From Actinomycetes bacterium (GTDB taxonomy: Bacteria; Actinomycetota; Thermoleophilia; Solirubrobacterales; Solirubrobacteraceae): 14,340 bases of DNA. Under the pieces are notes generated by a model, which searched no databases, was not told where the DNA came from, and saw nothing but the letters and a program-made list of their open reading frames with translations. Positions 1 to 6,920 of this stretch are shown one piece after another; position 1 is the stretch's first letter, and each line of letters starts with the position of its first letter. Both the position numbers and the translations under genes were made by a program. The stretch spans positions 1 through 14,340 of the forward strand of contig JAEYAL010000241.1 in assembly GCA_023404805.1 (NCBI GenBank), written 5' to 3'.

Positions 1-3
1 GCG

Positions 4-1371
4 GTGGCGGGCCCGCGCCGCCGCGCGGTGCTGGCGGCCCGCGGCGCGGCAAAGCTCTCCAAGGCGACGGGGCGCGGCGGCACGTCGCTCCCGGGCAAGG
101 TCCTGCTCAAGCTGGATCCGGCGGCGCTGCAGCGCCTCGCTGCCGCGCTGCCGCAGGTCGCGCTCGTCTCGGCGACCAACGGCAAGACCACGACGACCGC
201 CTGCGTGCGGAGCATTCTGCGCGAAGCCGGACGGCTCCCGGTCGGCAACGCCGAGGGCGCGAACATGGCCGGCGGGATCGCGGCGTCGCTGCTGAGCCAG
301 GAGTCGGCGGCCCGCGACCCGCGGGCGGTCGGGCTGCTGGAGGTCGACGAGTTCTGGCTCGCGCAGGTCGCGGCGGCCACGCAGCCGGAGGCGATCCTGC
401 TCGGCAACCTGTTCCGCGACCAGCTCGACCGCTACGGCGAGCTCGACGCGATCGCTGAACGCTGGGGCGCGCTGCTCCCGACGCTCCCCGGCACGACCGC
501 CGTGCTGTGCGCCGACGATCCGCTCGTGGCGTCGACCGCGCCGGAGGGCGGCAAGGTCGTCTGGTTCGGCGTCGACGACCCGTCGCTCGGCAAGGACGCG
601 CGCGACCACGCCGCCGATGGCGTCCACTGCACCGTCTGCGGGACGACCCTGGAGTACTCGGTCGTCTACGCCGGCCACACGGGGGTCTGGGCCTGCCCGG
701 GCTGCGGGCGGCGCCGCCCTGAGCCTTCGGTCCGCGCGACCGGCATTTCGTTCGACGGCGCCCGCGGGGCCCGGTTCACGCTCCACGCGGGCGACGACTC
801 CGTCCCCGTGACCCTGCCGCTGCCCGGCGCCTACAACGTGGTCAACGCCGTCGGCGCCGCGGCCTTGGCGCTTCAGCTCGGCGCGACACTTGAGCAGTGC
901 GCGGCTGGGATCGCCGCGATGGAGGCAGCGTTCGGCCGCGGCGAGCGGGTGTCGCTCGGCGACCGCGAGCTGCTGCTGATGCTCGTCAAGAACCCTGTCG
1001 GCGCGAACGAGGTCCTCCGGACGCTCGCGCTCGAGCCGCGCCCGCTCGATGTCCTCGCCGTGCTCAACGACCGCATCGCCGACGGCCGCGACGTGTCGTG
1101 GGTCTGGGACGCCGACGTCGAAGCCGCCGCCAGCTCGGTCCGGCGGATCGTCTGCTCGGGCACGCGCGCAGATGAGCTCGCGATGCGCTGGCGCTACGCC
1201 GGCGTGGATCCCGACAAGATCGTGGTCGTGCCCGACCTGCAGCCCGCGCTCGACGACGCCTTGCGCGGTGCCGCCGACGGGCCGCTGGTCGTCCTCCCCA
1301 CCTACACCGCGATGCTTGAGCTCCGGCAGCTGCTGCTGAGCCGGGGCGCCGTCGCTGGAGCCTTCTCATGA
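4..1371 (+). CDS. murT: Lipid II isoglutaminyl synthase, Mur-ligase subunit MurT
   Basis: MurT is the ATP-using subunit of the MurT/GatD complex, which amidates the alpha-carboxyl of D-Glu in the lipid II stem peptide at the inner membrane face. The 455-residue protein has the Mur-ligase P-loop ATNGKTTT at 57-64 (K61). It has a Cys4 zinc ribbon inserted in the central domain (C209, C212, C231, C234), which is typical of MurT. The C-terminal family signatures are NPVGANE (330-336) and DGRDVSWVWD (360-369); the latter carries an Asp thought to complete the active site with GatD. Length matches the family (about 440). The GTG start lies at the window edge; the N-terminus looks like a normal MurT start, but an upstream start cannot be excluded. 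Its stop overlaps the next start as ATGA, so the two are probably co-translated. Confidence 0.93.
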   Translation: MAGPRRRAVLAARGAAKLSKATGRGGTSLPGKVLLKLDPAALQRLAAALPQVALVSATNGKTTTTACVRSILREAGRLPVGNAEGANMAGGIAASLLSQESAARDPRAVGLLEVDEFWLAQVAAATQPEAILLGNLFRDQLDRYGELDAIAERWGALLPTLPGTTAVLCADDPLVASTAPEGGKVVWFGVDDPSLGKDARDHAADGVHCTVCGTTLEYSVVYAGHTGVWACPGCGRRRPEPSVRATGISFDGARGARFTLHAGDDSVPVTLPLPGAYNVVNAVGAAALALQLGATLEQCAAGIAAMEAAFGRGERVSLGDRELLLMLVKNPVGANEVLRTLALEPRPLDVLAVLNDRIADGRDVSWVWDADVEAAASSVRRIVCSGTRADELAMRWRYAGVDPDKIVVVPDLQPALDDALRGAADGPLVVLPTYTAMLELRQLLLSRGAVAGAFS

Positions 1372-2159
1372 CCGCGCTTCCCGCCGAGGGCATCATCAAC
1401 GCCGGCTTCCACGACGCCGAGTGCGCTGGCTACGTCGCCGACCTGCCGCTCTGGCTGTCGCTGGCCGAGACGGTCGGCGGACCGATCTACGACATCGGAT
1501 CCGGCACGGGCCGCGTCTCGCTGCCGCTGGCCGCAGCGGGATACGAGGTCGTCGCGATCGACCTCGAAGCCGACCTCCTCGAGGAGCTCGGCCGGCGAGC
1601 GGCGGCGCAGGAGCTGTCTGTCCGCACGGCGACCGCCGATATGCGCACGCTCGGCGCCGACCTGCCGGGCGACCTGCCAGCGCCCGCGCTGGTGCTGATC
1701 CCGATGCAGTCGCTGCAGCTCGTCGGCGGCGCGGTCGACCGCCACGCGACCTTCAAGGGCGCCGCGGCGCTGGCCGCGCCCGGCGCTGAGATGGCGGTCG
1801 CGGTCGTCGGCGCGGTCGAGCCGTTTGATGCGCGCGACACCTTCCCGTCGCTCCTCCCGCCCGACATCGCGTACCTCGATGGCTTCCGGTTCGAGAGCAC
1901 GCCGCTCGCGGTCCTCCAGGACGCGCCGGAGGACCAGATCGACATGCACCGCAAGCGCGTGGTCCGCGACGAGACCGGCATGATCCTCGGCACGCCGGAG
2001 GACATCCTCATCACGCTGAACCCGGTGACGATCCCGCAGCTGCAGGCCGAGGCCGTCGCCGGCGGTTGGTCGCTCGGGGAGGTCATCGAGATGGCCGCGA
2101 CCGACGAGCACGCCGGCGGCACCGTCGTGACGTTCTATCTCGAGGACGACGACGCGTGA
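1368..2159 (+). CDS. Class I SAM-dependent methyltransferase between murT and gatD
   Basis: The 263-residue protein has a Rossmann-type SAM-binding core. Motif I is YDIGSGTGRV at 41-50. The acidic residue at the end of strand 2 lies in VVAIDLE (61-67). An ADM motif sits at 90-92, and strand 4 is LVLIPMQSLQLV (108-119). The substrate cannot be told from sequence; no tRNA-, rRNA- or protein-specific signature was recognised. The ATG overlaps the murT stop by 4 bases (ATGA), and gatD follows on the same strand, so it should be expressed with the lipid II amidation enzymes. A role in modifying a cell-wall precursor is possible but is only inferred from position. Confidence 0.85.
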   Translation: MTALPAEGIINAGFHDAECAGYVADLPLWLSLAETVGGPIYDIGSGTGRVSLPLAAAGYEVVAIDLEADLLEELGRRAAAQELSVRTATADMRTLGADLPGDLPAPALVLIPMQSLQLVGGAVDRHATFKGAAALAAPGAEMAVAVVGAVEPFDARDTFPSLLPPDIAYLDGFRFESTPLAVLQDAPEDQIDMHRKRVVRDETGMILGTPEDILITLNPVTIPQLQAEAVAGGWSLGEVIEMAATDEHAGGTVVTFYLEDDDA

Positions 2160-2256
2160 GCGGCATGCTGGCGAGCGGCGTGGCCGCGGCGTGGCCGGCC
2201 AGGGGCGAAGCATGAGCGGCCCGTCCGAAGGCCTCCGCGCTGGTGGCGGGGAGACC

Positions 2257-3042
2257 ATGCGCGTCGCGTGGCTCTACCCCGAGCACCTCAACATCTACGC
2301 CGACCGCGGCAACCTGCTGCTGCTCGAGCGGCGCTGCGAGTGGCGCGGGCTTGGCTTCGAGGTGACGCCCGTCGGGATCGGCGACGCCCTCGACGCCGAC
2401 GCCCACGACGTCTACTACCTCGGCGGCGGCCAAGACCGCGATCAGGCGCGCTGCGCAGCCGATCTGGTCGCGACCAAGCGCGACGCGCTGCATGCTGCAG
2501 CCGAGCGCGGCGCGGCGGTCCTGGGCATCTGCGGCGGGTTCCAGCTGCTCGGCCACGAGTACGAGCTCGGAGACGAGCGCATCCCGGGCGTCGGCCTCGT
2601 CGACCTGCGCACGGTGCGTGGCGCGGGCCGCCTGATCGGCGACGTCGAGATCACCGTCGACCTCCCCCGCGTCGACGGCTCTACCACCGGCCCGACCGCC
2701 CTGGCTGGCTTCGAGAACCACGGCGGCCGCACGCTGCTGGGCGACGAGCAGCCGCTCGGCACCGTCGTGCACGGCCACGGCAACGACGGCGCCAGCGGTG
2801 CCGAGGGCGTGCGACGCGGCAACATCATCGGCACGTACCTCCACGGTCCGCTGCTGCCCAAGAACGTCTGGTTCGCCGACGAGCTGATCGCCCGCGCCGT
2901 CGGCGTGGTGCCGGATCAGCTTGCGCAGCTCGACGACCGCCTCGAGGACGCCGCGCACGCCAGCGCGCGCCGCGCGGCGACCCGGTCCGCGCCGTCGCGC
3001 TCGCCGCTGGCGCGCGTGCGGGCCAAGCTCGGCCGCGGCTAG
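2257..3042 (+). CDS. gatD: Lipid II isoglutaminyl synthase, glutaminase subunit GatD
   Basis: GatD is a class I glutamine amidotransferase (CobB/CobQ-like). It hydrolyses glutamine and passes ammonia to MurT. From the ATG at 2257 the protein has 261 residues. The nucleophile is C92 in LGICGGFQLLG, and the catalytic His is H196 in GTYLHGPLLPKN; GFENHGGRT (about 151-159) is also typical. These positions agree with staphylococcal GatD (C94, H189). I chose 2257 because family members start just before the WLYP..LN.Y.DRGN motif. An in-frame ATG at 2212 has a better-spaced AGGGG ribosome site and would add 15 residues; GTG at 2191 is less likely. The C-terminus is a basic tail. The gene is the last of the murT operon; its stop shares CTAG with the convergent gene. 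Confidence 0.92.
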   Translation: MRVAWLYPEHLNIYADRGNLLLLERRCEWRGLGFEVTPVGIGDALDADAHDVYYLGGGQDRDQARCAADLVATKRDALHAAAERGAAVLGICGGFQLLGHEYELGDERIPGVGLVDLRTVRGAGRLIGDVEITVDLPRVDGSTTGPTALAGFENHGGRTLLGDEQPLGTVVHGHGNDGASGAEGVRRGNIIGTYLHGPLLPKNVWFADELIARAVGVVPDQLAQLDDRLEDAAHASARRAATRSAPSRSPLARVRAKLGRG

Positions 3043-3878
3043 GCAGCGGACTCCCGTCGTTTGCGGTCGTCCGACGGCCGTGATCCACGGCAGTTGGCGC
3101 AGCCCGCGGCTACGCGGCGCAGGTCCCAGAGCAGCAGCGCCGCCTGGACGGCGACCGTGACGCCGATCGCTGCGGAGAAGGCGGCGGCGGTGCCCCACGG
3201 CTCGACCGCGACAGCGACCGTGAAGAGGAACCCCGCGAACGAGAAGAAGCCGCGGACCATGTTGCGCAGCAGGTTGAGCGTCGTGGCGCGGGTCTCGTGA
3301 GCGGTCGCGAAGCCCGCGAGGACGCTGGTGATCACGGGGAACGGCGCGAGGATCCCGCTGGCCGTCGGGCCGAGGCGCGAGGCGGCCGACGTCAGCGCCA
3401 GGACCATGGCGGCCGCGACGCCGCCGCGCAGCAGCAGGTCGTGTTTCGGGCGTCGCGGCGGCTCGGGCTCCTCACCGGGCGCAGGGCGCGGGAAGACCGC
3501 CAGCGCCGCGGCGAACACCGCGCAGTCGAGGACCATGCCGGGCACGGGCGCGAACCCTGGCTGCGCCACCAGCGCGCCGACCGCGAGGAACACGCCCCAG
3601 CCCAGCACCACGCTGCCGATCGCGCCGAGCCGCGGGCCAAGATTGGCGACGGACAGCACGAACGCCGTGAGCGCCATTAGCGCGACAAGGCTGTTCGCCG
3701 CCGCCTGCGCCGCGAACACTTCGCCCTGCTCGAGCGCGTAGATGAACAGGATCGGCCCGGCGACCACCGGCAGCCCGCCGAGCAGCCCGCCGACGCGCGG
3801 CCCGAACCGCCGCACCGCGAGCGACACGAGCACCACGAACGCCGGCGCAAGGGCCAGCTTGGTGAGCAGGATGCTCAG
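3039..3878 (-). CDS. Internally duplicated multi-spanning membrane protein, probable CTG start
   Basis: No named family was recognised. The 279-residue reading has about eight hydrophobic segments in two similar halves. RFGPRVGGLLGGLPVVAG (24-41) matches RLGPTASGILAPFPVITS (168-185), and the sequence after each copy keeps the same hydrophobic pattern. A Pro/Glu-rich loop (131-146) separates the halves. The C-terminal tail is basic and carries C260-A-N-C263. The reading frame is open up to an in-frame TGA just before 3878, but the first ATG/GTG/TTG is the GTG at 3836, which would cut into the first membrane helix. A CTG at 3878-3876 overlaps the deaminase stop as CTGA, so translational coupling from CTG is the simplest reading. 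A transporter role is possible but unproven. Confidence 0.72.
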   Translation of the reverse strand: MSILLTKLALAPAFVVLVSLAVRRFGPRVGGLLGGLPVVAGPILFIYALEQGEVFAAQAAANSLVALMALTAFVLSVANLGPRLGAIGSVVLGWGVFLAVGALVAQPGFAPVPGMVLDCAVFAAALAVFPRPAPGEEPEPPRRPKHDLLLRGGVAAAMVLALTSAASRLGPTASGILAPFPVITSVLAGFATAHETRATTLNLLRNMVRGFFSFAGFLFTVAVAVEPWGTAAAFSAAIGVTVAVQAALLLWDLRRVAAGCANCRGSRPSDDRKRRESAA

Positions 3879-4726
3879 GCGTCGTCACCTACATCGATCA
3901 GCTCGACACCGGCGGCCTCGAGCACGTCGGCGCCGTCAAGCACCGCATAGCCCTGGCGGAAGTAGACGCGCTGGATCCCGGCGCCCGCGATCAACTTCGC
4001 GCACGGCGGGCACGGGAAGTCAGTCACGTAGAGCTCGGCCCCCGCCGTCGACTCGCCCGCGCGCGCCGCGTCAGCGATCAGCCGCGCCTCGGCATGGGTC
4101 GCGAGGGAGAGCTCGAGGTGCACGCCCTTGAAGAAGTTGCTCCGCGGATCGCCCGCGGCGTAGGCCGCGAGCGGCGTCGGGTTCAGCTCGTTGCGGGCGG
4201 TCCGGACTGCACCGCTCGGCAACCGGAGCGCCGCGCCGACCTGCCGCCACCAGTCGACGCTGCCAGCAGCTTCAGCTTCGGCCGCCTCGGCCAGCGCCGC
4301 CCAGGCGGCGTCGTCCGGCGAGACCGGCAGGGCAGGCGGCGTGAGCAGCTCGACCGACTTGCGCTTGTCCCACCGCAGGAACACCGCGTCGTAGGTGACC
4401 GGGTTGCGCGGGAAGTACTGCTCCGCCACGAGGTAGGACACGTCCTCCGATGGCATCACGAGCGCCGTGCCCGCCTCGGCCAGCGCCGCGGCGCCAGCGG
4501 CGTCCAGCACCTCGACCGACGACGCCACGCCCCACGCCGCGATCGCCGACGCGACCAGGGCAGGATCGAGCGCCCGGATGTCCTTGGCGAGCGGCCGGAA
4601 GTCAGCGTGGAGCTCGCGGCCGATCACGTAGAACGGGCGGCCTGCGGCGTGCGCGTCGAGGAAGCGCCGGTAGCCCTCGTGGAGCACCGGCACGTAGGCG
4701 GCGACGGCGTGGGTCGGCGCGCTCAT
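3875..4726 (-). CDS. CMP/dCMP deaminase-family protein with N-terminal nucleotidyltransferase-like domain
   Basis: The C-terminal domain (about 190-283) is a zinc cytidine/deoxycytidylate deaminase: HAE at 211-213 (zinc His and catalytic Glu) and PCPPC at 238-242 (zinc C239, C242), followed by AKLIAGAGIQRVYF as in dCMP deaminases. Residues about 8-130 form a separate domain. AYVPVLHEGYRRFL resembles the start of an HxGH nucleotidyltransferase with the second His replaced by Tyr (H16-E-G-Y19), and FYVIGRE and YDAVFLRWDKRKS fit later strands of such a fold. If it acts on dCMP it would supply dUMP to the nearby ThyA, but the substrate is unproven. The ATG at 4726 lies 16 bases after the upstream gene, with a GGCGGG ribosome site. 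The stop overlaps the next gene's proposed CTG start. Confidence 0.8.
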   Translation of the reverse strand: MSAPTHAVAAYVPVLHEGYRRFLDAHAAGRPFYVIGRELHADFRPLAKDIRALDPALVASAIAAWGVASSVEVLDAAGAAALAEAGTALVMPSEDVSYLVAEQYFPRNPVTYDAVFLRWDKRKSVELLTPPALPVSPDDAAWAALAEAAEAEAAGSVDWWRQVGAALRLPSGAVRTARNELNPTPLAAYAAGDPRSNFFKGVHLELSLATHAEARLIADAARAGESTAGAELYVTDFPCPPCAKLIAGAGIQRVYFRQGYAVLDGADVLEAAGVELIDVGDDA

Positions 4727-4742
4727 CGGCCCGCCTGCCGGG

Positions 4743-5351
4743 TCATCGCCGTTTGAGGATGTCGTCGATCAGGCCGGGCAGGACCTGTGCGAGCGCCGGA
4801 CCGAGTTTGTCGCCCAGGTGCATGTACATCTGGCGGATCCGCTCGGACGTCGTCACCGCGGCCTGGCGCGGCAGCACTTCGACGCGGCCGCAGAACTCCT
4901 CCAGCGCGTCGAGGTCCGCCGCTGAGTAGGAGTGGTCAGCGGTCAGCACGAGCACTTCAGGTGCGACGGCCTTGATGAGCGCCCACTTGGGATCGGCGTC
5001 GTCCTTGAGGTAGATCAGGTCGACGGGGCGCTGATGCGCGAGCAGCTCCAGGCGCTCGCCCTCAGGCACCATCGGGCGGTCGTCGCCCTTGCGGCGGCGG
5101 ATCTTGGCGTCGCTGTCGACGCCCACGACGAGGACGCCGCCGAGCTCCTTCGCTGCGGCCAGGTACTTCACGTGGCCGAGGTGGATCAGGTCGAACGAGC
5201 CCGACGTCAGCACGATGGAGTGGCCAAGCGCCCGAAGTTCCGCGACCGTCTTGGTCATCTCGTCGAGCGAATCGACGAGCCGGTCGGCGAAGTTCACGTG
5301 CGGGCTGAGGATCCGGCCGCCGTTGGCGCTGTCGGGAGTCGTTCGGGTCAT
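4743..5351 (-). CDS. RfaE2/TagD-type cytidylyl- or adenylyltransferase family protein
   Basis: This is a small nucleotidyltransferase of the HxGH superfamily, the group that includes the RfaE C-terminal domain (ADP-heptose synthesis) and glycerol-3-phosphate cytidylyltransferase. The 202-residue protein has GSFDLIHLGH at 51-60, with the HLGH active-site motif at 57-60. VGVDSDAKIRRRKG (76-89) and the RPMVPEGERLELL segment (92-104) follow. TTSERIR (167-173) stands for the usual (S/T)T..IR phosphate-binding motif. An N-terminal extension of about 40 residues and a C-terminal helix lie outside the core. The activated substrate cannot be assigned; no heptose genes are in view. It heads a three-gene minus-strand operon and is divergent from thyA across about 68 bases. 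Confidence 0.82.
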   Translation of the reverse strand: MTRTTPDSANGGRILSPHVNFADRLVDSLDEMTKTVAELRALGHSIVLTSGSFDLIHLGHVKYLAAAKELGGVLVVGVDSDAKIRRRKGDDRPMVPEGERLELLAHQRPVDLIYLKDDADPKWALIKAVAPEVLVLTADHSYSAADLDALEEFCGRVEVLPRQAAVTTSERIRQMYMHLGDKLGPALAQVLPGLIDDILKRR

Positions 5352-5379
5352 CGCAAAATGCTGAGGTTCAGCCCCCGGA

Positions 5380-5385
5380 ACCCTA
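5380..5385 (-). promoter_or_regulatory. Candidate -10 box for the nucleotidyltransferase operon
   Basis: TAGGGT on the minus strand matches the actinobacterial TANNNT -10 pattern and lies 28 bases before the ATG at 5351. It would give a leader of about 20 bases with no clear ribosome site. A weaker alternative (CAGCAT, 6 bases before the ATG) would be leaderless. No convincing -35 box was seen. Confidence 0.3.
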
Positions 5386-5405
5386 CAGGCGCCCGCGCGC
5401 GCCTC

Positions 5406-5411
5406 TACTCT
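5406..5411 (+). promoter_or_regulatory. -10 box of a leaderless thyA promoter
   Basis: TACTCT fits TANNNT and ends 8 bases before the ATG at 5420. Transcription starting 6-8 bases downstream would begin at or next to the start codon, so the mRNA would lack a leader. No strong -35 hexamer is visible. Confidence 0.55.
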
Positions 5412-5419
5412 CGGTGGTG

Positions 5420-6331
5420 ATGCCCAACTACCTCCCGTTCGACGAGCGGCGCCCCAGCACCCAGTACCAGGACATGCTCCGGACCATCCGCGAGCAGGGC
5501 GTGCGGGTGCAGACGAAGCAGGGCGAAGACGCGCTCGCCGTGGCGGGGATCGCGATGCGCTTCCCGATGGCGCAGGGCGCGGCCGTGATCACCGAGCGGT
5601 CGATCGGCGGCTTCTACGACAAAGCCATCGGCGAGCTGTGCGCGTTCATCAACGGAGCCCGCACGCTCGATGAGTTCAAGGCGTTCGGCTGCGACTGGTG
5701 GGGTCCCTGGGCGACCGAGAAGAAGACCAGCTCACGCGGCCTGAAGCCCGGCGACCTCGGCCCCGGCTCGTACGGCCACGCCTTCCAGAACTTCACGACG
5801 AACCTCGACGACGAAGCCGACCGCGGCTTCGACCAGCTCCCCGCGCTGATCCAGAAGCTCAAAGACCTCCCGATGGACCGCACGGCGCTGATGAGCCCGT
5901 GGATCCCGCAGGCGAACCACCGCACCGCCGACACGAAGTCGCGCAACACGATCGCGCCCTGCCACGGGTGGATCCACGCGATGGTGCTCGGCGACAAGCT
6001 CCACATCGTCCACAACCAGCGGTCTGGCGACACGCCTGTCGGCGTGCCGTCGAACATGGTCCAGTACAACGCGCTCGGCCTGATGATCGAGCATCTCACG
6101 GGCTACGAGCTCGTCGAGTATGTGCACTGGATCCAGTACGCGCACATCTACGCCAACCAGATCGAGCATGTCGACGAGATGCTCTCGCGCGAGCCGCTGC
6201 CGCTGCCGACGCTCGAGCTCACCGAGGCGGGCAAGCGCGTCACCGACATCCACGACTTCCGCGCCGGCCACTTCGCGCTCAGCGACTACCACCCGCATCC
6301 GAGCATGAAGTCGATCCCGGTGCTGACGTGA
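5420..6331 (+). CDS. thyA: Thymidylate synthase (ThyA family, divergent)
   Basis: ThyA methylates dUMP to dTMP with methylene-tetrahydrofolate, giving dihydrofolate, which the DHFR encoded downstream recycles. From ATG 5420 it has 303 residues, longer than E. coli ThyA (264). The nucleophile is C181 in APCHGWIHAM. The dUMP-binding block is QRSGDTPVGVPSN (200-212, with R201, S202, D204 and N212); this Asn marks dUMP rather than dCMP use. H242 and Y244 lie in YAHIYANQIEHV. The C-terminus ends YHPHPSMKSIPVLT, like the family's terminal segment. The N-terminal phosphate loop, normally RTGT, is replaced by a TKQGED segment, and the family's PFN is PSN here, so it is a divergent branch. GTG codons at 5414 and 5417 are alternative starts; ATG 5420 fits the promoter spacing. 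Confidence 0.88.
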   Translation: MPNYLPFDERRPSTQYQDMLRTIREQGVRVQTKQGEDALAVAGIAMRFPMAQGAAVITERSIGGFYDKAIGELCAFINGARTLDEFKAFGCDWWGPWATEKKTSSRGLKPGDLGPGSYGHAFQNFTTNLDDEADRGFDQLPALIQKLKDLPMDRTALMSPWIPQANHRTADTKSRNTIAPCHGWIHAMVLGDKLHIVHNQRSGDTPVGVPSNMVQYNALGLMIEHLTGYELVEYVHWIQYAHIYANQIEHVDEMLSREPLPLPTLELTEAGKRVTDIHDFRAGHFALSDYHPHPSMKSIPVLT

Positions 6332-6405
6332 TCCGGCCCGTCCTCATCGCCGTCGCGCTCGCCGTCGCGGGCAGCCTGGTCTTCCGCGTGAAGACGGCCC
6401 GCTAG
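6328..6405 (+). CDS. Small single-span membrane peptide between thyA and folA
   Basis: This 25-codon ORF starts at a GTG that overlaps the thyA stop as GTGA and ends in TAG two bases before the folA start. Its product is M-I-R-P followed by VLIAVALAVAGSLVF (5-19) and a basic end, RVKTAR. That is one short hydrophobic helix with a positive tail. It fills nearly the whole thyA-folA gap with coupled junctions on both sides, which suggests it is translated. The function is unknown. It could instead be a chance ORF in GC-rich spacer DNA; conservation in relatives would decide. Confidence 0.5.
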   Translation: MIRPVLIAVALAVAGSLVFRVKTAR

Positions 6406-6407
6406 CC

Positions 6408-6920
6408 GTGCTCGCGATCGTCGTGGCCTATGGCCGCAACCGCGCGATCGGCGTTGACGGCGACCTGCCGTGGCACCTGCCGTCCGACCTGAAGTTCTTC
6501 CGCGAGACCACGATGGGCTCGCCGGTGATCATGGGCCGCAAGACCTACGAGTCGATCCCCGCGAAGTTCCGGCCGCTCCCGGGCCGGCGCAACCTGATCC
6601 TCACTGAGAACCCCGACTATGCGCCAGCCGAAGAAGGCGCCGAGGTCTACCGCTCGCTCGATCATGCGCTGCGCGCCACCGAGGGCCATGACGCGTACGT
6701 GATCGGCGGTGCGCGGACCTACTCAGAGGCCCTCGAGTCGGGCGTGATCGACCGGGTCTACGCGACCGAGGTCGAGCTGGCTCCCGCGGGCGACGCGTTC
6801 TTCCCGCCGCTCGGCCGGAGCTGGTCGGTCGTCGACGAGCAGGAGCGCGTGGTCGAGGACGACGGGACGGCGTTCACCGTGCGGGTCTACGAGCGGCAGC
6901 CGGATCCGGCTCGTGGCTGA
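6408..6920 (+). CDS. folA: Dihydrofolate reductase
   Basis: DHFR reduces dihydrofolate to tetrahydrofolate with NADPH and so closes the cycle opened by ThyA. The 170-residue protein has the expected length and motifs: AIGVDGDLPWHLPSDLKFF (13-31) with the catalytic acid at D27, as in E. coli; MGRKTYESIP; PLPGRRNLILT; and the NADPH-binding VIGGARTYSEAL. The start is GTG at 6408, two bases after the small peptide stop. The 3' end overlaps the HIT gene start by 8 bases. Order and spacing place it in an operon with thyA. Confidence 0.94.
   Translation: MLAIVVAYGRNRAIGVDGDLPWHLPSDLKFFRETTMGSPVIMGRKTYESIPAKFRPLPGRRNLILTENPDYAPAEEGAEVYRSLDHALRATEGHDAYVIGGARTYSEALESGVIDRVYATEVELAPAGDAFFPPLGRSWSVVDEQERVVEDDGTAFTVRVYERQPDPARG

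Noticed and set aside
2083..3198. A 371-codon minus-strand ORF across gatD
   Set aside because: It opposes a well-supported GatD, has Ala/Arg/Asp/Val shadow composition, and shows no motif.
5388..5403. CG-alternating stretch as a structural element
   Set aside because: It is short and expected in DNA of this composition. It is more simply spacer between divergent promoters.
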